DNA of 64,000 nt from Streptomyces sp. NA04227. GTDB taxonomy: Bacteria; Actinomycetota; Actinomycetes; Streptomycetales; Streptomycetaceae. The notes beneath the pieces were generated by a model. It worked only from the letters and a program-made list of their open reading frames with translations, searched no databases and was not told the origin of the DNA. The DNA is taken from the NCBI RefSeq assembly GCF_013364195.1, contig NZ_CP054918.1, forward strand, positions 2,903,001 through 2,967,000. Direction: 5' to 3'. Shown here piece by piece: positions 15,660 through 23,982 of this stretch; within the stretch, counting starts at the first letter, position 1, and each line of letters starts with the position of its first letter. The translations under genes and the position numbers were made by a program.

Positions 15660-16685
15660 ATGAGCGAGCAGGAAGTACGGAAAGTGCAGGACGTACAACA
15701 AGCGCGGGAAGTGCAGAACATGCGGGAAGTGCAGGGCGTACGGGAAGTGCAGGGCGTACGGGAAGTGCAGGGCGTACGGGAAGCGCCGGGAGTACGAGCA
15801 GTCTCGATCATCGGTCTCGGCCCCATGGGACGCGCGATGGCGAGCGCGTTCCTCGACAAGGGCTACCGCGTCACCGTCTGGAACCGGACCGCGGGCAAGG
15901 CGGACGAACTGGTGGCCGCGGGAGCCGACCGGGCCGCCACCCTCCACGACGCACTCACCGCCTGCGAACTGGTCGTGCTCAGCCTGACGGACCATCACGC
16001 GATGTATGCCGTACTGGAGTCGGCCACCGAGGCGCTGTCCGGCCGGGTCCTCGTCAATCTCGGCTCGGACACACCCGAGAACGCCCGCAGCGCCGCGCGG
16101 TGGGCGTCAGGACACGGCGCCCGGTACCTGACCGGCGGCGTACAGGCCTCACCGCCGGACATCGGGCGGCCCGGATTCTCCACCTTCTACAGCGGCTCGA
16201 AGGAGGCGTTCGACGCACACCGGGAGGCCCTGGAGGTACTCACCGGCACGGACTTCCGCGGCGAGGATCCCGGACTGGCGGCGGTGTACTACCAGGTGGG
16301 AATGGACCTGTTCTGGACGACGGTGCTCGGCTGGCTGCATGCGCTCGCACTGGCCGACGCCCACGGTGTCCCGGCCGAGGAGATCCTCCCGTCCGCGTCA
16401 TCCGTACTCGCCGGAATGCCGGACTTCCTGGCCCACTACACGCCGAGGATCGACGCACGTGAATACCCGGGCGACATCGAGAAACTCACCATGGGTGTGG
16501 CGAGCGTCGACCATGTCCTGCAGACCGCCAGGGACGCGGGAGTCGACACCTCGCTGCCCAGGGCGGTCCTGGAGATCTTCCGGCACGGCGCGGCAGCCGG
16601 TTATGCGGACAGCAGCGCGACCAGCGTGATCGAGGTCCTGAGGAGCCGGAACCCGGCGCGCTACACCTCCGGTTCCCAGGCCTGA
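15660..16685 (+). CDS. Imine reductase family protein with N-terminal repeat
   Basis: 341 aa; homology begins near residue 46 with VSIIGLGPMGRAMA and VWNRTAGKA. The interdomain helix VYYQVGMDLFWTTVLGWLHALALADAHG carries the Asp of the R-type imine-reductase active site. The N-terminal 45 residues are an REVQGV-type repeat encoded by 18-bp units, an added, probably disordered tail. The start at 15660 has no strong ribosome binding site, and no later in-frame ATG precedes the Rossmann core. It probably forms an operon with the gene before it, under HxlR control. Likely reduces C=N or C=C bonds with NADPH; natural substrate unknown. Confidence 0.87.
   Translation: MSEQEVRKVQDVQQAREVQNMREVQGVREVQGVREVQGVREAPGVRAVSIIGLGPMGRAMASAFLDKGYRVTVWNRTAGKADELVAAGADRAATLHDALTACELVVLSLTDHHAMYAVLESATEALSGRVLVNLGSDTPENARSAARWASGHGARYLTGGVQASPPDIGRPGFSTFYSGSKEAFDAHREALEVLTGTDFRGEDPGLAAVYYQVGMDLFWTTVLGWLHALALADAHGVPAEEILPSASSVLAGMPDFLAHYTPRIDAREYPGDIEKLTMGVASVDHVLQTARDAGVDTSLPRAVLEIFRHGAAAGYADSSATSVIEVLRSRNPARYTSGSQA
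15723..15776. repeat. 18-bp tandem repeat in second imine-reductase-like gene
   Basis: Three perfect copies of cgggaagtgcagggcgta, with degenerate partial copies on both sides (about 15687-15794). Each unit encodes REVQGV. Confidence 0.92.
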
Positions 16686-16743
16686 AGCAAACCGAAGACA
16701 TCTCGGTCACCGTCCAGCTTCAAGGAGTCCACCGGAGTGCCGA

Positions 16744-17559
16744 TCAGACTGCCGCCCCAGGCGCCCGCCCCACCGCGAGCAGGTGCGAACTCGCCGCAAG
16801 CAGCTCGGGATACGGCTCGGCCATCCGCGCGGCCGCCGTCGCGGAGGCGATCAGATCCTCGGTCGGCCCCTCGCCGGGCTGCTGCTCGGCGGCCTTGACG
16901 AGCGACCAGGCCGGGCCTTCGATACCAAAGACCTCCACCTCGGCGAGCCCCGCCTCGCGGAGTTCGTCGGCGAGTTCCTCGGCACGATGGAAGTACGCCA
17001 GAGTGAAGCCTGGGCCATCGTGGACAGCCGTACTCAGGATCTTGGAGATCGAGGCCTGCATACGTTCGGTGTGCAGATGCGCATACGTGACGTGCTCGAA
17101 GAGCGAGGCGTACCGGTTGATCGCCGCCGCGGCGATCAACCCGCCCGGCTTCACCACGCGCCGGGCCTCCGCGAGGGCCCGGCGCCTGTCGTCGGCTTCC
17201 GGCAGGTGATACAGCGGGCCGAGCAACTGCACTACGTCGTATGTGTCGTTGGCCGCTTCCAGAGCGCGGGCGTCCCCAAGGGAAGCCGGGCAGATGGCGG
17301 ACGCCTGCTCCACATGCCGGGCGATCGGATCCACCAGGGCAACGTCGTAGCCGTCCTCGACCAGCCACTCGGCATGCACGCCGGTACCGCCACCGACGTC
17401 CAGTACCCGCGCGGGCGCCGGAGGCAGAAAGCGCCGCAGGAGTTCCTTGGTCCGCTCAAGTTCGAGACGGCCGTCGGCGGCGTGGCGGAGACGGGTGCCC
17501 TCGTTGACTGTTTCGCTGTAGAAGCGCATGACGGAAGGGGCCAATTCGACATTTGCCAT
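16744..17559 (-). CDS. Class I SAM-dependent methyltransferase
   Basis: 271 aa from ATG 17559; the frame continues to 17640 but without conserved residues. Motif I is VLDVGGGTGVHAEWL, followed by the acidic residue of VALVDP, DVVQLLGPLYHLPEADDR (motif II/post-I) and ARRVVKPGGLIAAAAINR. The C-terminal region (FHRAEELADELREAGLAEVEVFGIEGPAW) resembles small-molecule methyltransferases. Substrate unknown. The DUF5919 remnant begins 45 bp upstream on the same strand. Confidence 0.88.
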   Translation of the reverse strand: MANVELAPSVMRFYSETVNEGTRLRHAADGRLELERTKELLRRFLPPAPARVLDVGGGTGVHAEWLVEDGYDVALVDPIARHVEQASAICPASLGDARALEAANDTYDVVQLLGPLYHLPEADDRRRALAEARRVVKPGGLIAAAAINRYASLFEHVTYAHLHTERMQASISKILSTAVHDGPGFTLAYFHRAEELADELREAGLAEVEVFGIEGPAWSLVKAAEQQPGEGPTEDLIASATAAARMAEPYPELLAASSHLLAVGRAPGAAV

Positions 17560-17603
17560 GTCGGAAGTATCCCGGGTGACGGTGGTCGGGTCCACGCCCA
17601 CAC

Positions 17604-17984
17604 TCAGCCACCCTGTCCGATGCGCCTCCCCCGGGACCACAGTTCCTCACTGTGCTCGGCGAATCGGGAGAACATCCCGCCCTGCCCATAACGACGAAGG
17701 TGCAGCAGCGGCGAGTCGTGTCCCACCAACCGGGCGAGATGTGGCGTGACCAATGCATGGTCGTCGAAGCGCAAGACCGACAGGGACACATGGTTGACCG
17801 CGTCCTCGGCAGCCGAGAAGCGCACTTCAAGACTGTCCACGGCGCCCAGCCTCTCCAGGTTCTCCAGCATCACCCCGATCCGCGTGGAAACCGTGAGCTT
17901 GACGTCCTCGATCTGCTCGCGCTGCCGCGTCACTTCCCCGTCGGGATCGCCGAGCAGGAAGCGGACACGGCAGCCCTCTTTGCC
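17604..17984 (-). pseudogene. 5'-truncated DUF5919-like gene remnant
   Basis: The translation from about 17984 down reads CRVRFLLGDPDGEV, RIGVMLENLERLG, LRFDDHALVTPHLARL and SPLLHLRRYGQGGMF, which matches the C-terminal DUF5919-type domain usually joined to an N-terminal HTH or regulatory part. Upstream of about 17985 the frame stays open to 18035, but that part is only the antisense of the ATPase remnant on the other strand. The N-terminal half and the start are therefore missing. It is probably inactive. Confidence 0.62.
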
Positions 17985-18278
17985 GAAGTCGGCGTACTGC
18001 TCCTCTCGGAGCTGATGACCAACTCCGTACGGCATGCCCGCACTTCACCCGGGCGCGAGATCAGCACCGAGTTCAGCCTGACTCCCGCGCGTTTACGGGT
18101 AGCCGTCTCGGACGCGTGCGATGTCATTCCCGAGGCACGCCGCGCAGAAGAGGACGACGAAGGAGGGCGGGGGCTGGCTCTGGTGGCGCTGCTTTCCTCG
18201 CGCTGGGAAGTCGCTCCGCGAAGGATCAACGCCCATTGCACGATCGGAAAGACGGTCTGGTTTGAATTGGACCGGTGA
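17985..18278 (+). pseudogene. 5'-truncated HATPase (RsbW/SpoIIAB-like) gene remnant
   Basis: From about 17985 the plus strand encodes VGVLLLSELMTNSVRHA (N box), VSDACDVIPEARR, DDEGGRGLALVALLSSRWEV (G1/G2 boxes) and a KTVWFEL ending, the core of actinobacterial anti-sigma-type ATP-binding proteins. The usual 30-40 N-terminal residues are absent. Upstream the frame is open to 17652 but is antisense to the DUF5919 remnant. No start codon with a ribosome binding site precedes the core. Confidence 0.62.
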
Positions 18279-18308
18279 CCGGTGACCGGTGACAAGTGAC
18301 TGGTCACT
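18272..18308. repeat. CCGGTGA tandem repeat and dyad after the ATPase remnant
   Basis: Three copies of CCGGTGA plus one degenerate copy begin at 18272, the stop codon being in the first. The dyad AGTGAC-TG-GTCACT (18295-18308) follows. It may terminate transcription or be part of the hen1 promoter region. Confidence 0.65.
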
Positions 18309-18387
18309 GGTGACCGGGACCCGCTCACGGCCGCCCTTCCCCGAAAAGCCTTAGTCCTACGCGATTCCCCCGGCAATACTCGTACGC

Positions 18388-19896
18388 GTGTTCCTCACCA
18401 TAGAAACCACCGGCACCCCGGACGCCCCCGCGACCGACCTGGGATTTCTGCTGCACAAGCATCCCGGGCGGGCGCAGGCGTTCTCCACCTCCTACGGCAC
18501 CGCGCACGTCTTCTACCCAGAGGCGGCGGCGGAGCAATGCCGCGCGGCGTTGTTGCTCGATGTGGATCCTGCGGCGCTGGTGCGGCACGGGCGGGGGAAG
18601 GGGCGCGGCGGGGCGCCGGACGCGGCGATGGCGCAGTACGTCAACGACCGGCCGTACGCGGCCTCTTCGCTGCTTGCCGTCGCCATCGGCGCGGTGTTCT
18701 CCAGCGCGCTGAAGGGACAGTGCGTGGCGCGGCCCGAACTGCCGGAGCGGGAACTGCCGTTGGTGGTCACCGTGCCCGCGGTGTCCGCGCGCGGCGGTGT
18801 GGAGCTGGTGCACGCGCTCTTCGCGCCGCTCGGCTGGACCGTCGCCGCCGAACCGGTACCGCTCGACGAGCAGTTCCCCGAGTGGGGCGACTCGCGTTAC
18901 GTACGCCTGGAGTTGCACGGCCGGATGCCGCTCGCGCACGCGCTGCGGCACCTGTATGTGCTGCTGCCGGTGCTCGACGACAGCAAGCACTACTGGGTCA
19001 GCGCCGATGAGGTCGACAAGCTGCTGCGCGCGGGCGAGGGCTGGCTCCCCGGACACCCCGAGCAGGCTCTGATCACCAGCCGCTATCTGGCCCGTCGCCG
19101 GTCCCTCACCCGGGCCGCCGACGAGCGCCTTGAGCTGCTGCGACTGGCCGAGGCCGACGACCGTACGGCCGAGAGCGTCGACAACGCCGTGAGCGCGGAC
19201 GAGAACACCGACGACAGCGACAGCACCGACGGCGCCCGCGACGCCCACCCGAGCCCCCAGCCCCTCGCCGTCCAGCGCCGCACCGCCCTGCTCACCGCCC
19301 TCCGCCAGGCGCAGGCCCGCCGGGTGCTCGATCTCGGTTGCGGGCAGGGGCAGTTGGTACGGGAGCTGCTGGCCGACCCGGTGTTCACGGAGATCGTCGG
19401 AGTAGATGTCTCGATGCGGGCGCTGACCTTCGCGGCCCGCCGGATCGGCCTGGAGCGGCTCGGTGAACGCCAGGCCGCACGCGTGCGCCTCGTCCAGGGC
19501 TCGCTCGCCTACACCGACGCCCGGCTCAAGGGCTACGACGCCGCGGTCCTCAGCGAGGTCATCGAGCACCTCGACGAGGAGCGGCTGCCCGCCCTGGAGT
19601 ACGCGGTCTTCGGCGCCGCCCGGCCCGGCACCGTCCTGGTGACCACGCCCAACGTCGAGTACAACGTGCGCTGGGAGACGCTGCCGGCGGGCGAGGTCCG
19701 CCACCACGACCACCGTTTCGAGTGGAACCGTGGCCAGTTCGCCGACTGGGCAGGGCAGGTCGCGGAGCGCTACGGCTACGGGTTCCGGCTCGTCCCCGTG
19801 GGGCCGGACGACCCCGAGGTGGGGCCGCCGACACAGATGGCCGTCTTCACCCGGCGGGAAGAGGACGAGAAGAGGAAGGGAGAGGCAGCGGCATGA
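18388..19896 (+). CDS. hen1: 3'-terminal RNA ribose 2'-O-methyltransferase Hen1
   Basis: 502 aa. The N-terminal half (MFLTIETTGTPDAPATDLGFLLHKHP start, GRMPLAHALRHLYVLLPVLDDSKHYWV) is the bacterial Hen1-specific, ligase-activating domain. A Glu/Asp/Ser-rich linker near 265-290 leads to a C-terminal methyltransferase with LDLGCGQGQL, then EVIEHLDEERL and HHDHRFEWNR, which supply the Mn2+ ligands. It marks the 3' end at the repair junction so that the sealed RNA resists re-cleavage. Start GTG 18388, with a CAATACT element 8 bp before it, suggests a leaderless mRNA. The stop overlaps the pnkp start (ATGA), indicating translational coupling. Confidence 0.95.
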   Translation: MFLTIETTGTPDAPATDLGFLLHKHPGRAQAFSTSYGTAHVFYPEAAAEQCRAALLLDVDPAALVRHGRGKGRGGAPDAAMAQYVNDRPYAASSLLAVAIGAVFSSALKGQCVARPELPERELPLVVTVPAVSARGGVELVHALFAPLGWTVAAEPVPLDEQFPEWGDSRYVRLELHGRMPLAHALRHLYVLLPVLDDSKHYWVSADEVDKLLRAGEGWLPGHPEQALITSRYLARRRSLTRAADERLELLRLAEADDRTAESVDNAVSADENTDDSDSTDGARDAHPSPQPLAVQRRTALLTALRQAQARRVLDLGCGQGQLVRELLADPVFTEIVGVDVSMRALTFAARRIGLERLGERQAARVRLVQGSLAYTDARLKGYDAAVLSEVIEHLDEERLPALEYAVFGAARPGTVLVTTPNVEYNVRWETLPAGEVRHHDHRFEWNRGQFADWAGQVAERYGYGFRLVPVGPDDPEVGPPTQMAVFTRREEDEKRKGEAAA

Positions 19897-22610
19897 GCAA
19901 CCCGAACAACGAGAACCGGCCCACCACCGAGGCCCCCGAGCCGAGCGAGGCCCTTGAGCCCGGCGAGACCACCAAGTCCGCCGAAGCCACCCAGCCCGGC
20001 GAAGCCACCGGATCCGGCGAAGCCACCGAACCCACCGAGCCCGGCCGCGTCCTCCCCATCACCGACCTCTCCCTCATCGTCCTCGTCGGCGCCTCCGGCT
20101 CCGGTAAGTCGACCTTCGCGCGGCGGCACTTCAAGTCGACCGAAGTGCTGTCCTCGGACTTCTGCCGCGGTCTTGTCGCCGACGACGAGAACGACCAGAG
20201 CGCCAGCAAGGACGCCTTCGACGTGCTGCACCACATCGCGGGCAAGCGGCTGGCGGCCGGGCGGCTGACCGTGGTGGACGCGACCAATGTGCAGCAGGAG
20301 GGGCGGCGTCAACTCATCGCGTTGGCACGGGAGTACGACGTACTGCCGATCGCGGTCGTGCTCGATGTGCCGGAGGAGGTGTGTGCCGCGCGCAACGCAC
20401 GGCGCACCGACCGGGCGGACATGCCGCGCCGGGTGATCCAGCGGCACACCCGTGAACTGCGGCGCTCGCTACGGCACTTGGAGCGGGAGGGCTTCCGCAG
20501 GGTGCATGTGCTGCGCGGCGAGGAGGAGGTCTCGGCGGCGCGGATCGTCCGCGAGCGGCGTTACAACGACCTCTCTCACCTCACCGGCCCCTTCGACCTG
20601 ATCGGCGATGTGCACGGCTGCGCCGCCGAGTTGGAGACCCTGCTCGCCGAGCTCGGCTACGTCGACGGGCACCACCCCGAGGGCCGTACCGCCGTCTTCC
20701 TCGGTGACCTGGTGGACCGCGGTCCGGACAGCCCGGGTGTCCTGCGCCGGGTGATGGGCATGGTCGCCGCGGGCGACGCGCTCTGCGTGCCCGGCAACCA
20801 CGAGAACAAGCTCGGCCGTCACCTGGCGGGCCGCAAGGTGCGGGTCTCGCACGGACTCGCCGAGACACTGGCCCAGTTGGAGGGCGAGAGCGAGGAATTC
20901 CGCGCGCGGGTAAGGGAGTTCATCGACTCGCTGGTCAGTCACTACGTGCTCGACGGCGGGCGTCTGGTGGTCTGCCACGCGGGCCTGCCGGAGAAGTACC
21001 ACGGCCGCACCTCGGGCCGGGTCCGCTCGCACGCGCTGTACGGCGACACCACCGGCGAGACCGACGAGTTCGGGCTGCCGGTGCGCTATCCGTGGGCGGA
21101 GGAGTACCGGGGCCGCGCCACCGTGGTCTACGGGCACACTCCGGTGCCCCGGGCGAGCTGGCTCAACAACACCATCTGCCTGGACACCGGTGCCGTGTTC
21201 GGCGGACGGCTGACCGCGCTGCGCTGGCCGGAACGCGAACTGGTCGACGTACCGGCCGAGAAGGTCTGGTACGAGCCGGCCAAGCCGCTCGGCGCCGCCG
21301 CACCGGGCGGCCAGGACGGGCGGCCGCTCGACCTCGGCGACGTCACCGGCAGGCGGGTCGTGGAGACCCGGCACCTGGGCCGGGTGGCGGTGCGGGAGGA
21401 GAACGCGGCGGCGGCGCTCGAAGTCATGAGCCGGTTCGCGATCGATCCGCGGCTGCTGCCGTATCTGCCGCCGACCATGGCGCCCACCGCGGCCTCCCGC
21501 GAGGAAGGCTTTCTGGAGCATCCGGCGGAGGCCTTCGCGCAGTTCGCGGCGGACGGCGTGGGGCGGGTGGTGTGCGAGGAGAAGCACATGGGCTCGCGCG
21601 CCGTGGTCCTGGTGTGCCGTGACGCGGCGGCGGCCCGTGAGCGTTTCGGTGTGCCCGGCAGCGGTGAGGACGGCCCCACCGGCGCCGTCTGCACCCGTAC
21701 CGGCCGGTCGTTCTTCACGGACCGGGCGATGACCGAACGGGTACTTGAGCGGCTGCGCGCGGCGGTGACGGCGGCCGGACTGTGGGAGGAGCTGGACACC
21801 GACTGGCTGCTCCTCGACGCCGAGTTGCTGCCGTGGTCGCTGAAGGCGTCGGGGCTGCTGCGGTCCCAGTACGCCTCCGTCGGCGCGGCCGCGGCGGCGG
21901 CCTTCCCCGGGGTGCTCGACGCCCTGGAGAGCGCGAAGGCGCGCGGCGCGGACGTCGGCGCGCTGCTGGACCGGCAGCGCGAACGGGCCGCGGACGCCGC
22001 CGCGTTCACCGAGGCCTACCGCAGGTACTGCTGGCCCACCGACGGCCTCGTGGGCGTACGGCTGGCGCCCTTCCAGATCCTGGCGGTACGGGGCAAGAGC
22101 CTCGCGCTGCTCCCGCACGACGAGCAACTCGCCCTGATCGACCGGCTGGTGGCGCAGGACGCGGCGCTGACGGAGGGTACGGGTGAGGGAGCCGGACCCC
22201 TGCTGCAAACCACCCGGCGGCTCCTCGTCGACACCGCCGACGCCGAGTCGGTACGCGCGGGCACCGACTGGTGGCTGGAACTGACGGCGGCCGGCGGCGA
22301 GGGCATGGTCGTCAAGCCGTCCACGCCCGGGGTACGGGACGGCTCGAAGCGCCTGGTCCAGCCCGGCGTGAAGGTACGCGGGCGCGAGTACCTGCGGATC
22401 ATCTACGGTCCCGAGTACACCCGCCCCGAGCACCTCCAGCGACTGCGCGGCCGCTCCCTCGGCCACAAGCGCTCCCTGGCCCTGCGCGAGTACGCCCTCG
22501 GCCTGGAGGCCCTGGACCGCCTGGCCGAGGGCGAGCCGCTGTGGCGGGTGCACGAGGCCGTGTTCGCGGTACTGGCTCTGGAGTCGGAGCCGGTGGATCC
22601 GCGGTTGTGA
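19893..22610 (+). CDS. pnkp: Polynucleotide kinase-phosphatase-ligase Pnkp
   Basis: 905 aa three-domain RNA-repair enzyme. An Ala/Glu/Pro/Thr-rich tail (residues 1-55) precedes the 5' kinase with P-loop GASGSGKST (67-74). The 2',3'-phosphatase has GDVHGC, GDLVDRGPDS and GNHENK metal motifs. The adenylyltransferase/ligase domain has nucleotidyl Lys at about 564 (CEEKHMGSR) and later EGMVVKP. It heals and seals RNAs broken by ribotoxins, needing Hen1 to complete ligation. ATG 19893 overlaps the hen1 stop and has AGGAAGGGAGAGG upstream. The N-terminal low-complexity tail is longer than in family members I know. Confidence 0.95.
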   Translation: MSNPNNENRPTTEAPEPSEALEPGETTKSAEATQPGEATGSGEATEPTEPGRVLPITDLSLIVLVGASGSGKSTFARRHFKSTEVLSSDFCRGLVADDENDQSASKDAFDVLHHIAGKRLAAGRLTVVDATNVQQEGRRQLIALAREYDVLPIAVVLDVPEEVCAARNARRTDRADMPRRVIQRHTRELRRSLRHLEREGFRRVHVLRGEEEVSAARIVRERRYNDLSHLTGPFDLIGDVHGCAAELETLLAELGYVDGHHPEGRTAVFLGDLVDRGPDSPGVLRRVMGMVAAGDALCVPGNHENKLGRHLAGRKVRVSHGLAETLAQLEGESEEFRARVREFIDSLVSHYVLDGGRLVVCHAGLPEKYHGRTSGRVRSHALYGDTTGETDEFGLPVRYPWAEEYRGRATVVYGHTPVPRASWLNNTICLDTGAVFGGRLTALRWPERELVDVPAEKVWYEPAKPLGAAAPGGQDGRPLDLGDVTGRRVVETRHLGRVAVREENAAAALEVMSRFAIDPRLLPYLPPTMAPTAASREEGFLEHPAEAFAQFAADGVGRVVCEEKHMGSRAVVLVCRDAAAARERFGVPGSGEDGPTGAVCTRTGRSFFTDRAMTERVLERLRAAVTAAGLWEELDTDWLLLDAELLPWSLKASGLLRSQYASVGAAAAAAFPGVLDALESAKARGADVGALLDRQRERAADAAAFTEAYRRYCWPTDGLVGVRLAPFQILAVRGKSLALLPHDEQLALIDRLVAQDAALTEGTGEGAGPLLQTTRRLLVDTADAESVRAGTDWWLELTAAGGEGMVVKPSTPGVRDGSKRLVQPGVKVRGREYLRIIYGPEYTRPEHLQRLRGRSLGHKRSLALREYALGLEALDRLAEGEPLWRVHEAVFAVLALESEPVDPRL

Positions 22611-22750
22611 GAGTGATGCAGGGGGAGCCCAACTGTGCGCGTCATGACGATAGTTGGGCGCCCCTCGCCATCACTCACGGTGAATGTCCTCGCAGTGGGA
22701 TTGCTGGGCGAGGGCACATTCGGCGGACATGGCCGACGTGTCCGGGGAGC

Positions 22751-23032
22751 TCACGAAAGGCCTCCGGCGCTGCCCGCCGAGTTCGGGGCACGGGCAGGCT
22801 CTCGCCGGGCCTGCTGCCGCTCCTCGCCCTCACCTGTCGCCCCTCGCCGGATCACTTCGGCCAGGCAGGCCGCTACGTCGGAGCGCACCCGCCCCAGGTC
22901 GACGAGCCGCAGCGTGGGGGAGGCCGGGTCGACACCCAGTGAGGGCAGGACGATCCCGGCATCGGACAGCGCCGCTCTCAGGGTTTCCGCCGCCGTATGC
23001 GGGTCGGCCTCGCCGTGTTCGTTCGTAGCCAT
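22751..23032 (-). CDS. Small conserved Streptomyces protein, unknown function
   Basis: 93 aa from ATG 23032. The pattern AAETLRAALSDAGIVLPSLGVDP, LVDLGRVRSDVAACLAEVIRRG is that of small proteins recurrently found beside XRE-DUF5753 regulators in Streptomyces. No catalytic motif, signal peptide or membrane segment. It is divergent from the DUF6879/XRE cassette, with an AT-rich 10-bp direct repeat between. The 140 bp between pnkp and this gene show nothing clear. Confidence 0.7.
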   Translation of the reverse strand: MATNEHGEADPHTAAETLRAALSDAGIVLPSLGVDPASPTLRLVDLGRVRSDVAACLAEVIRRGATGEGEERQQARREPARAPNSAGSAGGLS

Positions 23033-23073
23033 GAACCAGACGCTAGGAGCGACGAGTTGGCTGACGACATCGT

Positions 23074-23093
23074 ATTTTCTCGAATTTTCTCGA
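23074..23093. promoter_or_regulatory. AT-rich 10-bp tandem direct repeat in divergent promoter
   Basis: ATTTTCTCGA occurs twice head to tail in otherwise GC-rich DNA, in the 185-bp gap between the divergent genes at 23032 and 23218. Direct repeats of this size suit a regulator binding as stacked monomers or dimers, possibly the XRE protein encoded at 23983. Confidence 0.5.
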
Positions 23094-23217
23094 CACGCAA
23101 GGAAGGTTGCCGCTGTTTTCTCCCAAGCCGTGCGCGACCCCGTGGAGCCGAGCCGGGCTCCTGGCCATCCTGTTGAACCAACACCCGCGGGAAGCAGGAC
23201 AGGAAGGGAGAGCGTCC

Positions 23218-23970
23218 ATGGTTCGTCAATTGCGCTTCATCGGCACGGACAGCAAGATCGATGGTTGCCCCGCGTTGCACACGGACGAAGGCACCGGTGA
23301 CATCATCGTGCAGGGCACACCCGTCACCGACCCCGAGGACCTCGCACAGCTCCAGCACTTGGGGGCCGACGAGGCAGCCGTGGCTGTGCCGCGCGAACTG
23401 CTCGTGAACTGGGGACCGAAGGAGAGGGAGCGGGTGCCGGAACTCGTCGACCGAGCCACCTTTCGCCGTCTCTTCGAGACCTTCAAGCACACGGCTTGGA
23501 GGCTGGAGACCCGGCGCGGTTACGCATCGGACCGACAGGACCCAGACTTTCAAGCGTTCCTGGCCACCGGCTCCTCGCCCTGCGACCCGGGCGAACCCTG
23601 GTTCCTCACCATCAAGACCCAGACCGACGCGGGCAAGCGTGTGGGCCGCGTCCGCGTAGCCGACAGGCCGCCCACCACGGAACAGCTGTTCCTGCTCGAC
23701 TACGCCCGGCACAACGCCGCGTTCGGCGAGGACATCCGGTACGTGTGGCGCGAGGGCGCCGACGAGGTCGGTCTGCCCGCCGAGGACTTCTGGATCTTCG
23801 ACTCACGGTTGGTCGCCCTGCTGCACTTCGACAACGAGGACAACCTGATCGGCATCGAGCTGATCACCGAACCGGCTGAGGTGGTGCGGTACGCCATGGT
23901 GCGTGACGCGGCGATGCACCACGCGATCCCACTCGACCGGTTCGCCGAGCAGGTGGCCACGGACGAGTAG
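23218..23970 (+). CDS. DUF6879-domain protein fused to a small upstream domain
   Basis: 250 aa from ATG 23218 with AGGAAGGGAG about 7 bp upstream. Residues 1-70 (LRFIGTDSKIDGCPALHTDE, IIVQGTPVTDPEDLAQL, VAVPRELLVNWG) resemble a small protein that in other genomes, as I recall, is a separate gene just before the DUF6879 gene. From residue 73 (VPELVDRATFRRLFETFKHTAWRLETRRGY) it is DUF6879, ending in AIPLDRFAEQ. At the join, GGAGAGGGAG (23421-23430) and GTG 23434 look like a ribosome binding site and start kept in frame. The XRE gene follows 12 bp later. Such cassettes are thought to act with XRE-DUF5753 regulators; biochemical role unknown. Confidence 0.8.
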   Translation: MVRQLRFIGTDSKIDGCPALHTDEGTGDIIVQGTPVTDPEDLAQLQHLGADEAAVAVPRELLVNWGPKERERVPELVDRATFRRLFETFKHTAWRLETRRGYASDRQDPDFQAFLATGSSPCDPGEPWFLTIKTQTDAGKRVGRVRVADRPPTTEQLFLLDYARHNAAFGEDIRYVWREGADEVGLPAEDFWIFDSRLVALLHFDNEDNLIGIELITEPAEVVRYAMVRDAAMHHAIPLDRFAEQVATDE

Positions 23971-23982
23971 CGTGCGTGAGCT

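Noticed and set aside
17652..17984. N-terminal extension of the HATPase reading frame
   Set aside because: It is the antisense of the DUF5919 remnant, with no ATPase family features.
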